Made by a program: the position numbers and the translations under genes. Below the pieces are notes generated by a model, which had not been told where the DNA came from, did not search any database, and worked only from the letters and a program-made list of their open reading frames with translations. This document shows, piece after piece, positions 8,524-17,301 of a stretch of DNA of 64,000 bases (positions are counted from its first letter, which is position 1; the number at the start of each line of letters is the position of its first letter). The stretch is from Myxococcales bacterium. GTDB taxonomy: Bacteria; Myxococcota_A; Polyangia; Haliangiales; Haliangiaceae. Location: positions 62,001 to 126,000 of the forward strand of contig JADKKI010000019.1 in assembly GCA_016720595.1 (NCBI GenBank), given 5' to 3'.

Positions 8524-10269
8524 TCAGAAGTACATCCGGCAGCTCTTGCAGTAGAACCGCAGGTGCTCCTCGACCCAGGCCATCGGTGACTCGCACTGCG
8601 GGCACGCCGGCGATGGGCCACTGGTGGCCGTCTGCGTGGCGGTGGGGGGCGGCAGCGAATCGGGCGCGGTGGTGATCGGGATCTTCGGCGCCTCGTTGAT
8701 CGCCTCGTTCACCGCGACATCCGTCGTCGCGATCTCGCTGGCGCTGACCTTCGCGCGCGCGATCGTCGCCAGCTCGCTCTCGCTCGGCCTCCCGGCGTCG
8801 CTAGCGGCGAGCTCCTCCGGATCGTGCTTCTCGACGGCGGAGGTCTCGATGTCGTCGGTCTCCGAGGGTGGGCGCATGGTCGGCGCCTCCTCGGTGTCGA
8901 GCGGCGCGCTGACGCCGGTGTCCTCCACATCGGCATCGGGGACCGAGATCGATGCGTCGGTGGAGTCGCCGATCTCTCCGCCGGTGGTGGGGCGCCCGAC
9001 CTGCACTGCGCCGGCGTCGCCGCGATCGATCGTCATCGCATCGCGATCCACGGTCTCGAGCGCCTCGGAGGGATCGGTGACAGCGCGGACGGGGAGCTTG
9101 AACGCCGCGACCGGCGCAGGCGTGGTCACCGGAGGCGGCACCACGGCAGCGGCGAGCGTGCGCGGCGTGGTGGGCGCGGGCATCCCGCGCACCGGCGGTG
9201 GAACGCTCGAGGCCTTGAGGCGCGCGGCGATGGTCCCCGGCGGTGGAGGAACGCTGAGCGGTCGCGCGCGATTCGGCAGTGGCGGCGCGAGGCTCGGCGG
9301 CTTGCTGCGCATCGGCGGTGGCGGTGGTGGCATTCCGAGGCCTGGCCCGACGGCAGCGCCCTGCGTGGTGATCGGGCGTGGCGGCTCGGGTGCCGTGAAC
9401 GGCCCGGGCGTGGGGATGCCAGCGACGGCCGAGATCTGCGCGCGCGGGATCGGCGCGGGAGCCTGCATCGGCAGCGGCGCCGCTGCACCGGGCACGTAGC
9501 CGCTCGTCCCGCCGTGGTTGGGATCCGCCTCGTACAGGGCGCGGAGCTGCGGCGCGGAGTTGAACAGCGGGGCAGGTTGCCCGCTGCCCATGCCGAGCGG
9601 CCCGGCCGGACCCGCGAGGCTCCCGCCGGGACCCGAGGGCGCCTGCATCGCGGCAGGGCGGAGCGTGTCTTCCTGGAGGAGGGCGAGCACGTCGACCGGT
9701 TGGGATGCAGGTGGTGGAGGCGCGAAGCCCGGCGCGATCGGCGCGCGTGACGGACGGAGCGTGACCTTGGGGATCGGTCGCATCGCGAACACGCTGCCGG
9801 CGATCCCGACCACGACCGCGGCCCAGAACATGTACATCCCGTAGCCCACCGGCAGCGCCACGTGCTGCACGGCCTTGACCTTCGGACCCTCGACGATCAA
9901 CGCGATCGCGGCGATCGCGGCGACGACGGTCAGCCCCATCACCAGCTTCGCGAGGCTCTTGCGTCCGTCGGCACCGCGCCAGGTCGAGGCCGCGAGGAGG
10001 AGCATCGCGAGGGTGAGCAGCGCCGAGATCCCGAGAACGATGTACCCGGTGGTGGTGAACGCACCGGGCATCTCGAGCTCCGTGCAGCCACCGTCACCGC
10101 CGGTGTTGCAGCCGTGCGAGCCGTGCAGCCCGATGTGCACGGTCTTCGCGTCGATCGTGCGGCCCTGCACCTCGGGGTGCCCATCCCACCAGGCCGACGT
10201 CGCCAGCGAGAGCACCAGCAAGGCCGCGGCGGTCAGCGCGAGAGCCGCGCCGGCGAGCCGAGAGGACAT
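8524..10269 (-). CDS. four-TM membrane protein with proline-rich linker and C-terminal zinc ribbon
   Basis: A 581-residue protein. The N-terminal ~170 residues hold four hydrophobic segments (LAGAALALTAAALLVLSL; TGYIVLGISALLTLAMLLL; LVMGLTVVAAIAAIALIV; YGMYMFWAAVVVGIAGSVF). A ~330-residue low-complexity tail follows, very rich in P, A, T and S, with an acidic stretch (DVEDTGVSAPLDTEEAPT). The last 30 residues are a zinc ribbon: CPQCESPM and CKSCRMYF. The loop between TM1 and TM2 contains two cysteines (CNTGGDGGC). Function unknown; the layout suggests a membrane-anchored scaffold whose zinc ribbon reaches into the cytoplasm. It lies 9 bases after the LOG-family gene, so probably one transcript. 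Confidence 0.88.
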   Translation of the reverse strand: MSSRLAGAALALTAAALLVLSLATSAWWDGHPEVQGRTIDAKTVHIGLHGSHGCNTGGDGGCTELEMPGAFTTTGYIVLGISALLTLAMLLLAASTWRGADGRKSLAKLVMGLTVVAAIAAIALIVEGPKVKAVQHVALPVGYGMYMFWAAVVVGIAGSVFAMRPIPKVTLRPSRAPIAPGFAPPPPASQPVDVLALLQEDTLRPAAMQAPSGPGGSLAGPAGPLGMGSGQPAPLFNSAPQLRALYEADPNHGGTSGYVPGAAAPLPMQAPAPIPRAQISAVAGIPTPGPFTAPEPPRPITTQGAAVGPGLGMPPPPPPMRSKPPSLAPPLPNRARPLSVPPPPGTIAARLKASSVPPPVRGMPAPTTPRTLAAAVVPPPVTTPAPVAAFKLPVRAVTDPSEALETVDRDAMTIDRGDAGAVQVGRPTTGGEIGDSTDASISVPDADVEDTGVSAPLDTEEAPTMRPPSETDDIETSAVEKHDPEELAASDAGRPSESELATIARAKVSASEIATTDVAVNEAINEAPKIPITTAPDSLPPPTATQTATSGPSPACPQCESPMAWVEEHLRFYCKSCRMYF

Positions 10270-10278
10270 GCCTCCAGG

Positions 10279-10815
10279 TTACCACCGAACGAGCGCATCG
10301 AGGGCGGCGCTCGCCGACGACGCGGTGCGAAACAGCGAGCGAACCTCCGGCCGCAGCACGCCGATCTGTGCGGCGTGATCGAGGAACGCCGCCATGTGCG
10401 CCCAGAACCCCTCGACATCGAGGAACACCACCGGCTTGTCGTGGTAGGCGAGCTGGATCCCGGTCAGCTGCTCGAACGCCTCCTCCAGCGTGCCGAACCC
10501 ACCCGGCGCCACCACGAACGCATCGGCGAGGGTGAACATCATCGCCTTGCGCTGATGCATGGTCTCCACCACGTGCTGCTCGGTGAGCCCGGTGTGTGCC
10601 ACCTCGAGCTCGACGAGCGCACGCGGGATGACGCCGATGACCCTGCCGCCGGCGGCGAGCATCTCGTCGGCGAGCACGCCCATCAGGCCGCGATGCGCGC
10701 CGCCATAGACGAGGGTGAGCCCGCGCGCGGCGAGCTCGCGTGACAGCGCCTTGATCGCCTCGACGTCCGCGGGGCGGCCTTGCGACGACGACAGGAACAC
10801 GCACACGCTCCGCAT
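10279..10815 (-). CDS. LOG-family protein (TIGR00730), nucleoside monophosphate phosphoribohydrolase-like
   Basis: A 178-residue Rossmann-fold protein. It has the family signatures GGAHRGLMG near residue 40 and PGGFGTLEE near residue 105, with catalytic Arg (HQRKAMM) and Glu. Relatives cleave AMP-type nucleotides to base plus ribose-5-phosphate (cytokinin-activating LONELY GUY enzymes); many bacterial members are general nucleotide hydrolases. Start ATG at 10815, family-typical (MRSVCVFLSSS). Divergent from the acetyltransferase gene with 33 bases between starts; followed at 9 bases by the zinc-ribbon membrane protein. Confidence 0.95.
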   Translation of the reverse strand: MRSVCVFLSSSQGRPADVEAIKALSRELAARGLTLVYGGAHRGLMGVLADEMLAAGGRVIGVIPRALVELEVAHTGLTEQHVVETMHQRKAMMFTLADAFVVAPGGFGTLEEAFEQLTGIQLAYHDKPVVFLDVEGFWAHMAAFLDHAAQIGVLRPEVRSLFRTASSASAALDALVRW

Positions 10816-10848
10816 CGAGGAGAAGCTACCGCATGCTAGCGTCGGCAG

Positions 10849-11284
10849 GTGACGCGGCGCTGGCACGATCGATCGTTCGACGAGCTGACCGCGCGCGAGC
10901 TGTACGCCATCACCCAGCTTCCGCGAGCGGGTGTTCGTCGTCGAGCAGGCCTGCGTGTATCTCGATGCCGATGGTGCGGATCTGGTCTCGCGCCACCTGT
11001 GGGCCGAGGCGGGCGGCGAGCTGCACGCGTATCTGCGGCTGGTGCCGGCGGGTGTGAAGTTCCCCGAGATCTCGATCGGGCGCGTGATCGTGGCGCCCGA
11101 GGCGCGCGGGACCGGTCTCGGCAAGGAGCTGATGCAGCGCGGGATCGCCGCTGCAAACGGTGCACCGATCCGGATCGGCGCCCAGGCCCACCTCGAGAAG
11201 TTCTACGGCGAGCTCGGCTTCGTGCGGGCGAGCGAGCCGTACGACGAGGACGGGATCCCGCACGTCGAGATGACGCGCGGTTGA
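10849..11284 (+). CDS. elaA: ElaA-family GNAT acetyltransferase (one frameshift)
   Basis: A small GNAT N-acyltransferase of the ElaA type: [20 protein letters not shown] at the N-terminus, FVVEQACVYLDADG, acetyl-CoA loop VAPEARGTGLGKEL, and a C-terminal FYGELGF. The substrate of ElaA proteins is unknown. The N-terminal segment begins at a GTG (10849) in one frame and the rest reads in the next frame. One extra C at 10921-10922 is the likely cause; without it the junction reads ITQLRERVFVVEQ as in relatives. Divergent from the LOG gene; 74 bases upstream of adk. Confidence 0.85.
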
Positions 11285-11358
11285 ACACCCCTCCGACGGC
11301 CCCGCAACGGCGCCATGGGCTGGACGTTACCCGGTCCGCATGGTTGGATGCCTCCCCT

Positions 11359-11988
11359 ATGCGGATGATCCTCGTCGGTCCCCCTGGTGCTGGTAAGGGC
11401 ACGCAGGCTTCCCGGTTGGTCGAGACCTACAAGATCCCTCACATCTCCAGCGGCGACATGCTCCGCGCCGCGGTGAAGGAGGGCACCAAGCTCGGCATCG
11501 AGGCCGACACCTTCATGAAGGCCGGCAAGCTCGTGCCGGATGACGTCGTGATCGGGATGATCCTCGAGCGCGTCGCCAAGCCGGACTGCGCGAAGGGTTT
11601 CATGCTCGATGGCTTCCCGCGCACCCGGCCGCAGGCGCAGGCGCTCGATGCGGCGATGGCCAAGGCCGGCGTCTCGCTCGATGCCGTGGTCCTGATCGAG
11701 GTCCCCGATCAGCTGCTCGAGGAGCGCGCGTGCGGCCGTCGCACCGATCCCGAGACCGGCGTGATCTACCACCTCAAGTACAACCCGCCGCCCGCCGACG
11801 TCGTCGCGCGGCTCGTCCACCGCAAGGACGACACCACCGAGGCCGTGACCACCCGCGTGCAGAAGTATCACTCGGAGACCGCTCCGATCGTCCCGTTCTA
11901 CATGGAGAAGGGGATCCTGAGGCGCGTGGATGGGGTGGGCGATCCGGACGAGATCACCAAGCGCATCACCGCGGCGCTGGCCTCGTAA
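11359..11988 (+). CDS. adk: adenylate kinase
   Basis: A 209-residue adenylate kinase (ATP + AMP = 2 ADP), cytoplasmic. P-loop GPPGAGKGTQ at residues 7-16, AMP-binding SSGDMLRAAV, GFMLDGFPRT, and the LID CGRRTDPETGVIYHL, which lacks the four-cysteine zinc site of some Gram-positive enzymes. DDTTEAVTTRVQKYH is the family C-terminal block. Start ATG at 11359; a second ATG two codons later is possible. The stop TAA shares its last base with the leuS ATG (TAATG), so adk and leuS are coupled. Confidence 0.98.
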   Translation: MRMILVGPPGAGKGTQASRLVETYKIPHISSGDMLRAAVKEGTKLGIEADTFMKAGKLVPDDVVIGMILERVAKPDCAKGFMLDGFPRTRPQAQALDAAMAKAGVSLDAVVLIEVPDQLLEERACGRRTDPETGVIYHLKYNPPPADVVARLVHRKDDTTEAVTTRVQKYHSETAPIVPFYMEKGILRRVDGVGDPDEITKRITAALAS

Positions 11989-14573
11989 TGGCCGGCTTCG
12001 ATCACAAGACCCTCGATGCGAAGTGGCAGGCGTACTGGGACGACAAGCAGACGTTCCTGACGCCCACGGATCGCACCCGTCCCAAGTACTACGTGCTCGA
12101 CATGTTCCCGTACCCGTCGGGGGACGGGCTCCACGTCGGGCACCCCAAGGGATACACGGCGACCGATGTCGTCGCGCGCGCGAAGCGGATGATGGGCTTC
12201 AACGTGCTGCGCGTGATGGGCTGGGACAGCTTCGGCCTCCCGGCCGAGCGTCGCGCCGAGCGCACGGGCGAGCACCCGAGCGTGATCACCGCGCGCAACA
12301 TCGCCACGTTCAAGTCGCAGCTGAAGAAGCTCGGCCTGTCGTACGACTGGACCCGCGAGCTCGCGACCAGCGATCCGAACTACTACAAGTGGACGCAGTG
12401 GATCTTCGAGGTCCTGTTCGAGCGGAACCTCGCGTATCGCGCCGAGGTCCCGGTGAACTTCTGCCCGGCGCTCGGCACCGTGCTCGCCAACGAAGAGGTC
12501 CACGACGGCAAGTACATCGAGACCGGTGATCCGGTCGAGAAGCGGCTGATGAAGCAGTGGATGCTGAAGATCACCGAGTACGCCGATCGGCTCTCGGAGG
12601 ATCTCGCGGGCCTCGATTGGCCGGCCGGCACGCTGAAGGCGCAGTTCGATTGGGTCGGCAAGTCGATCGGCGCCAACGTGGTGTTCAAGGTCGTCGGTGG
12701 TGATGCCGCGATCACTGTGTTCACCACGCGGCCGGATACGCTGTTCGGCGGCACCTGGGTGGTGCTCGCGCCCGAGCACCCGCTCGTCGACGCGATCACC
12801 ACGCCCGCGCAGAAGGCCGCGGTCGCGAAGTACCGCGAGGACGTGGGCAAGCGCAGCGAACGCGATCGCACCACCGAGGCCGCGGATGCGCCGAAGACCG
12901 GCGTGGCCACGGGCGCGATGGCGACCAACCCGGTGACCGGGAAGCAGATCCCGATCTGGATCGCGGACTACGTGCTCGCGAGCTATGGCACCGGCGCGGT
13001 GTTCGCGTGTCCCGCACACGACGAGCGCGATCACGCGTTCGCCACCAAGTTCGGCCTGCCGATCGTCGAAGTCGTCAAGGGTGGCAACGTCGCCGAGGCG
13101 GCGTTCACCGGCGACGGTCCGCACGTCAATAGCGAGTTCCTCGACGGGCTCGACATCGCGGCGGCGAAGCTCAAGGTCATCGAGTGGCTCGAGCAGCGTC
13201 AGCTCGGCGAGAAGAGCATCCGGTACAAGCTGCGAGACTGGCTGTTCTCGCGGCAGCGGTACTGGGGCGAGCCGTTCCCGACCTACGAGGATGCGAGCGG
13301 TCAGGTCAAGCTGGTCCCCAAGGCCGAGCTGCCAGTCGCGCTCCCGCAGATCGACGAGTACAAGCCCACCCGCGACGGCGCACCGCCGCTCGCGCGCGCG
13401 AAGGACTGGCTGCCCTATAACGGCGGCACGCGCGAGACCAACACGATGCCGCAGTGGGCGGGCTCGTGCTGGTACTACCTGCGGTTCCTGTCACCGAACC
13501 GCAGCGACGTGGCGTGGGATGCCGAGGAAGAGAAGTACTGGATGCCCGTCGATCTGTACGTCGGCGGCAACGAGCACGCGGTGCTCCACCTGCTGTACGC
13601 GCGGTTCTGGCACAAGGTGCTCCACGACGCCGGCCTGGTGTCGACCAAGGAGCCGTTCCAGCGCCTGTTCCACCAGGGCATGATCCACAAGGGCTCGCTC
13701 AAGGATCCCACCACGAACAAGTACTACGGCTTCGACGAGGTCGAGGAGCGCGAGGGCAAGGGCCTCGATCCCACCACGAGCAATCTCGCGCAGCTCGCGT
13801 CGGCCACCTGGTACGTCAAGGGCACCGACATCAAGCTCGAGCCCAAGCTCGATAAGATGTCGAAGTCTCGCTACAACGTGGTCAACCCCGACGACATGGC
13901 CAACGAGTACGGCGCGGATGCGATGCGCATGTACGAGCTGTTCATGGGCCCGCTCGAGGATGGCGTGGAGTGGGAGACCTCGGGTGTGGCCGGCACGCGT
14001 CGGTTCCTCGATCGTGCGTGGCGCCTGCTCGTCACGCCCGCGGATCCGCAGGCGGATCAGCAGATCGAGACCTTGAGCGGCAAGATCTCCGAGGATGCCT
14101 CCACCGATCAGAAGGATCTCGAGCGCACCCTGCACGCGGCGATCAAGAAGGTCACGCAGGCGGTGACCGATCTGCGGTTCAACACCGCGATCGCGGAGAT
14201 GATGGTGTTCGTCAACGAGGCGACGAAGGCGACCGCGATCCCGCGCGCGTGGTTCGAGATGTTCGTGAAGGTGCTGTCGCCGTTCGCGCCGCACGTGGCC
14301 GAGGAGATGTGGCAGCGGCTCGGCCACACCACCACGCTCGCGTACGAGCCGTGGCCGGTGCATGACGAGGCCAAGCTCGCCCGCGACGTGATGGTGATCG
14401 CCGTGCAGGTGATGGGCAAGCTGCGCGGGCAGATCGAAGTCGCGCTCGATGCCTCCGAGGCGACGATCCTCGCGGCGGCCAAGGCCGACGACAAGGTGCA
14501 GTCGTTCCTCGAGGGCAAGCCGATCAAGCGCGAGATCTACGTCAAGGGTCGGCTCGTCAACCTCGTCGTGTGA
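11988..14573 (+). CDS. leuS: leucyl-tRNA synthetase
   Basis: An 861-residue class I synthetase that charges tRNA-Leu. HIGH motif as HVGH in PYPSGDGLHVGHPKG near residue 48, CP1 editing domain (TTRPDTLFGGTWVVLAPEHPL ... YGTGAVFACPAHDERDHAFA), WAGSCWYYLRF, KMSKSRYNVV (KMSKS loop), anticodon-binding and C-terminal domains ending VKGRLVNLVV. Full length for the bacterial family. Start shares a base with the adk stop. A GC hairpin follows the stop at 14577-14590. Confidence 0.98.
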   Translation: MAGFDHKTLDAKWQAYWDDKQTFLTPTDRTRPKYYVLDMFPYPSGDGLHVGHPKGYTATDVVARAKRMMGFNVLRVMGWDSFGLPAERRAERTGEHPSVITARNIATFKSQLKKLGLSYDWTRELATSDPNYYKWTQWIFEVLFERNLAYRAEVPVNFCPALGTVLANEEVHDGKYIETGDPVEKRLMKQWMLKITEYADRLSEDLAGLDWPAGTLKAQFDWVGKSIGANVVFKVVGGDAAITVFTTRPDTLFGGTWVVLAPEHPLVDAITTPAQKAAVAKYREDVGKRSERDRTTEAADAPKTGVATGAMATNPVTGKQIPIWIADYVLASYGTGAVFACPAHDERDHAFATKFGLPIVEVVKGGNVAEAAFTGDGPHVNSEFLDGLDIAAAKLKVIEWLEQRQLGEKSIRYKLRDWLFSRQRYWGEPFPTYEDASGQVKLVPKAELPVALPQIDEYKPTRDGAPPLARAKDWLPYNGGTRETNTMPQWAGSCWYYLRFLSPNRSDVAWDAEEEKYWMPVDLYVGGNEHAVLHLLYARFWHKVLHDAGLVSTKEPFQRLFHQGMIHKGSLKDPTTNKYYGFDEVEEREGKGLDPTTSNLAQLASATWYVKGTDIKLEPKLDKMSKSRYNVVNPDDMANEYGADAMRMYELFMGPLEDGVEWETSGVAGTRRFLDRAWRLLVTPADPQADQQIETLSGKISEDASTDQKDLERTLHAAIKKVTQAVTDLRFNTAIAEMMVFVNEATKATAIPRAWFEMFVKVLSPFAPHVAEEMWQRLGHTTTLAYEPWPVHDEAKLARDVMVIAVQVMGKLRGQIEVALDASEATILAAAKADDKVQSFLEGKPIKREIYVKGRLVNLVV

Positions 14574-14576
14574 ACC

Positions 14577-14590
14577 CACCGGGTCCGGTG
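14577..14590 (+). terminator. possible hairpin terminator after leuS
   Basis: The perfect inverted repeat CACCGG-GT-CCGGTG starts 3 bases after the leuS stop. There is no T tract behind it, so it may be a weak terminator or an mRNA 3'-end stabiliser rather than a full intrinsic terminator. Confidence 0.35.
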
Positions 14591-14608
14591 TTCGGGCTTG
14601 GCATGACC

Positions 14609-14634
14609 TATGTCCGGGCATAAGCTTGGACATA
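14609..14634 (+). promoter_or_regulatory. operator-like palindrome at toxin-antitoxin start
   Basis: Perfect 7-base arms TATGTCC and GGACATA with a 12-base spacer; the right arm runs into the ATG of the antitoxin gene (14634). A palindrome over the start region fits autoregulation by the Phd/YefM antitoxin-toxin complex, as known for this family. The position is direct observation; binding is inference. Confidence 0.6.
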
Positions 14635-14906
14635 TGGACAAGATCATTCCGATCAGCGACCTTCAGACCCAGGCGAAGAAGTACGTCGACCAGGTCAAGG
14701 AGACCGATCAGCCAGTGGTGATCACTCAGCGCGGTCGGGCCGCTGCGGTCCTGATCAGCGTCGAGACCTATGACGGCCTCGTCGCGACGCGAGACGAGAT
14801 GAGCTATCCCGATTGGGAGGCCCGGTTGCGCCGCGCACAGCGCGAGTCGAAGCAGGGCAAGCGGGTCTCTCTCGACGACTACGTTGCTCGTCGAGCGAAG
14901 CGGTGA
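14634..14906 (+). CDS. Phd/YefM-family antitoxin
   Basis: A 90-residue type II antitoxin. N-terminal Phd/YefM DNA-binding fold: IIPISDLQTQAKKYVDQV, PVVITQRGRAAAVLISVETYDGL. The C-terminal part (RDEMSYPDWEARLRRA ...) is the charged toxin-binding tail. It would repress its own operon through the palindrome overlapping its start and neutralise the toxin encoded next. The start ATG at 14634 is preferred to 14610 because the latter lies inside the operator and lacks family similarity. Overlaps the toxin gene by GTGA. Confidence 0.93.
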   Translation: MDKIIPISDLQTQAKKYVDQVKETDQPVVITQRGRAAAVLISVETYDGLVATRDEMSYPDWEARLRRAQRESKQGKRVSLDDYVARRAKR

Positions 14907-15151
14907 AGGTCGAGCTCCTACCGCAAGCCAAGCGCGATCTCGACGCGATCCACGACCCGCTGTACTCGCGAGTCATCAGGCGTCTCCGCTTGCTGGAACA
15001 TACGCCGGAGATGGGCGCGGCGATGCTCGGGCCGTTCGCAGGCTATCGCAGCACCGTGGTCGGCCTGTTCCGGATCGTCTATCGGGTGATCGCGAGGGAC
15101 CGCGTGGAGATCGCGTACATCCGGCACTGCCGGCGCGCACCGCCGGGCTGA
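14903..15151 (+). CDS. RelE/ParE-family toxin
   Basis: An 82-residue RelE/ParE-superfamily toxin: VELLPQAKRDLDAIHDPL, RLRLLEHTPEMGAAML, GYRSTVVGLFRIVYRVI and IAYIRHCRR, the last being the basic C-terminal strand of the fold. The GTG start overlaps the antitoxin stop (GTGA), the standard order antitoxin-then-toxin. Sequence alone does not tell a ribosome-dependent RNase (RelE) from a gyrase poison (ParE); the RHCRR end resembles both. Confidence 0.92.
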   Translation: MKVELLPQAKRDLDAIHDPLYSRVIRRLRLLEHTPEMGAAMLGPFAGYRSTVVGLFRIVYRVIARDRVEIAYIRHCRRAPPG

Positions 15152-15161
15152 GCAGACGTCG

Positions 15162-16040
15162 CTACGGATGGTCGAGCACGTGGAGGCCGTCGAGCCGGCC
15201 CTCCCAGTGCTCGGCGCTGAACCCGGCGTGGCCGGGCGGGAGGACCTCCGAGGTCACCGACGTCAGCACGGGGCCGCCGTTGAGGTCGAACCGGCACGTC
15301 ACCGTCGTGGTGGTGCCGCCGGTGACGACCGAGCCGGTGATCCGCAGCGTGTTCACGCCGGCGTTGCGGGCCTGGTACTTGGGATCGCCCAGGCCCATCG
15401 GTCCGATCACGCCCATGCGTTCGTTCGTGATGTCCCCCATGTACCTGCAGCCGATGTCGGCCGCGCTGGGGGCCGCCGGGTCGGCGCGGAGCCACAGGGT
15501 GATCGAGCCGTAGCGCGAGTGCGCATCGAACCGGAACGGCGCGTGATAGGTGGTCGTGCCCTCGCCCTCGAGGGAGGTCGAGGCGATCACGGTCGCGGTC
15601 CCCGTCGCGCTCGGGAGGCCCAGCAACAGGTTGGGCGAGCTCGTCCACGCGATCTCGCCGGTGCGGGGGAGCCACAGCGCATTCGCGAGCTTCGTGCGGG
15701 CGAACGTCATCACGCAGCGCGACCGATCGCCCGGCGATGAGGGGAACGGATCGCACGCGTTCGGGATGTCGTCGCCGTCGGTGTTGTTCAGCGGGTTGGC
15801 GTTGAACGGACAGGCATCGACACCATTGAGCATCATGTCGATGTCGTAGTCACCGGTGGCATCCTCCGACGACGCGAGGCAGGAATCGATGTCGTCGGAG
15901 GTGCCGTCCTCGTCGAGGTCGACGAGCAACGCGTCGGGTGCGTCCGGGTCGAGCGCGGCATCGGGATGCGCAGGGTCGCCGAGGCCGAACACGGCATCAC
16001 AGCCGGTCAGCGCGCAGAGCATCGCGAGCCAGGTGCGCAC
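15162..16040 (-). CDS. lipoprotein with thrombospondin type 3-like calcium repeats
   Basis: About 292 residues. Lipobox ALTGC followed by DAVFGLGDP, the same G-C-D-A-V start as the glycine-rich lipoprotein at 54557-55675. Residues 25-95 contain aspartate-rich thrombospondin type 3-like repeats (DLDEDGTSDDIDSC; DGDDIPNACDPFP) expected to bind calcium. The remaining ~190 residues look like a beta-sandwich (concanavalin-like) surface domain with a few cysteines. Probably a surface binding or adhesion protein. It converges on the toxin gene with 10 bases between. Confidence 0.85.
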   Translation of the reverse strand: MRTWLAMLCALTGCDAVFGLGDPAHPDAALDPDAPDALLVDLDEDGTSDDIDSCLASSEDATGDYDIDMMLNGVDACPFNANPLNNTDGDDIPNACDPFPSSPGDRSRCVMTFARTKLANALWLPRTGEIAWTSSPNLLLGLPSATGTATVIASTSLEGEGTTTYHAPFRFDAHSRYGSITLWLRADPAAPSAADIGCRYMGDITNERMGVIGPMGLGDPKYQARNAGVNTLRITGSVVTGGTTTTVTCRFDLNGGPVLTSVTSEVLPPGHAGFSAEHWEGRLDGLHVLDHP

Positions 16041-16062
16041 CCGCGGACGATATCACGCTCGA

Positions 16063-16458
16063 TCAGGCGGCCTGGCCGGCGACACCCGAGGCGGCCGTCG
16101 CGGCGAGCTCGCCGGCGGCGCGCGAGGTCTCGCGGGCAGACTTCACCGCGCCAGTGAACACGCGCTCCGCGCCGGTCAGCGTCTCGTTGCTGGCGTCGTC
16201 GAGCTTCGCGACGACCTTGCGCGCGAGGCGGATCGTGCCGGCCGCCAGCTTCTCGGCGAGGTCGAGCCCGCTGTCGATCGCGGTGCGCAGCTCGATGCGC
16301 GCGTCCTGGAGCACCGCGACGGCCGTGGACTGACCGCGGTCGGCGACGTCGAGCGCGAGGTGAACGACGCCCGGCACGATGCCGTGCGCGACGCCGGCGA
16401 CGATGCCGGAACCGTGGTCATTGCGATCGGTGGACTTGGTCTCGGACTTGGTGGCCAT
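16063..16458 (-). CDS. alanine-rich helical protein, phasin-like composition
   Basis: A 131-residue protein without signal peptide. After a polar N-terminus (MATKSETKSTDRNDHG) it is a run of amphipathic, alanine-rich helices (LRTAIDSGLDLAEKLAAGTI, RKVVAKLDDASNETLTGAE). The composition resembles phasins or stress-granule/coat proteins, but no family signature is seen. The ATG at 16458 is chosen because AAGGAG lies 7-12 bases upstream; another ATG sits 5 codons earlier. A palindrome at 16488-16500 stands just upstream of the start. Confidence 0.75.
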   Translation of the reverse strand: MATKSETKSTDRNDHGSGIVAGVAHGIVPGVVHLALDVADRGQSTAVAVLQDARIELRTAIDSGLDLAEKLAAGTIRLARKVVAKLDDASNETLTGAERVFTGAVKSARETSRAAGELAATAASGVAGQAA

Positions 16459-16487
16459 GGGGGTCTCCTTCATGGCTTTCACTTTAA

Positions 16488-16500
16488 GACGCACTGCGTC
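16488..16500. promoter_or_regulatory. short palindrome upstream of the phasin-like gene
   Basis: Perfect inverted repeat GACGCA-C-TGCGTC, 30 bases before the start codon at 16458 (minus strand), in the 16459-16637 gap that also serves the divergent moaB gene. Placement fits an operator, but the arms are short and GC-rich, so chance cannot be excluded. Confidence 0.3.
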
Positions 16501-16637
16501 ACGCGCAAGGCTCAGCCAGGTGCCGGGCTGATGACATCTTCTAACGCGGAGCGTCAAAATGCATTCAAGCATCTATGATCGATAGCTATTCTCAGGACTC
16601 CTGCGACCGGAGCGGAGCCCGAGTACAGTCGCGGCCC

Positions 16638-17168
16638 ATGGAGCGCGAGTTCATCCCCGTCAACGTCGCGGTGCTCACGGTCTCGGATACCCGGACGCTC
16701 GCGACCGATACCTCGGGGCGGCTGATCGAGGACCGGATGCGCGAGGTCGGCCACCACGTGGTCACGCGCGTGGTCGTCGTCGACTCCGAGATCCAGATCC
16801 GCGCGCAGCTCGCGGCGTGGATCGCAGATCCCGCGATCGATGTGGTGATCGCGACCGGTGGCACGGGGGTCACACCACGTGACGTCACCCCCGAGGCACT
16901 CGCGCCGCTGGTGACCAAGCCGATCCCGGGTTTCGGCGAGCTGTTCCGCTGGCTGTCGTTCGAGGAGATCGGGACCTCGACGATCCAGAGCCGCGCGGAG
17001 GCCGCGCTCTGCGGCTCGACCTACGTGTTCCTGTTGCCCGGCTCGAACGGCGGGGTGCGCACCGGGCTCGAGAAGATCCTGATCCCGCAGCTCGACCACC
17101 GCGTGAAGCCCTGCAACTTCGTGATGCTGCTCCCGCGGATCAAGAACGAGCCCACCGGCCGCGGATAG
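16638..17168 (+). CDS. moaB: molybdenum cofactor biosynthesis protein B (MoaB/MogA family)
   Basis: A 176-residue MoaB/MogA-type molybdopterin-binding protein: [35 protein letters not shown] (TGGTG site), [14 protein letters not shown] and [17 protein letters not shown]. Family members bind molybdopterin and act in its adenylylation. Start ATG at 16638 (family start [11 protein letters not shown]). No other moa or mog gene lies in the window, so it appears to be a lone member here. Confident on family; MoaB versus MogA assignment is by similarity of the C-terminus ([19 protein letters not shown]). Confidence 0.93.
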   Translation: MEREFIPVNVAVLTVSDTRTLATDTSGRLIEDRMREVGHHVVTRVVVVDSEIQIRAQLAAWIADPAIDVVIATGGTGVTPRDVTPEALAPLVTKPIPGFGELFRWLSFEEIGTSTIQSRAEAALCGSTYVFLLPGSNGGVRTGLEKILIPQLDHRVKPCNFVMLLPRIKNEPTGRG

Positions 17169-17284
17169 CTCGCAAACGTCGTCGAGCCGCCGACGTGTAC
17201 GACAGGTGCGGCGCGTCAGCGACCTCACCCCAGAGGCAGAACTCCGCGTGAACACACGAGGACGTGACGGCCTGTCTCAGTTAG

Positions 17285-17301
17285 ATGCAATACCATTGCA
17301 T
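17285..17301. promoter_or_regulatory. AT-rich palindrome in the gap before the M4 protease gene
   Basis: The 17169-17564 gap (396 bases) holds no gene I can support. Its one clear signal is the perfect inverted repeat ATGCAAT-ACC-ATTGCAT inside an AT-rich island (about 17278-17312), conspicuous in this GC-rich DNA. Size and symmetry suit a repressor site, for example of a Fur/Zur-type metalloregulator; this is inference. The next gene downstream encodes a zinc protease. Confidence 0.5.

Noticed and set aside
16574..16579. TATGAT as -10 of a moaB promoter
   Set aside because: No acceptable -35 at 16-18 bases; left out as unsupported.
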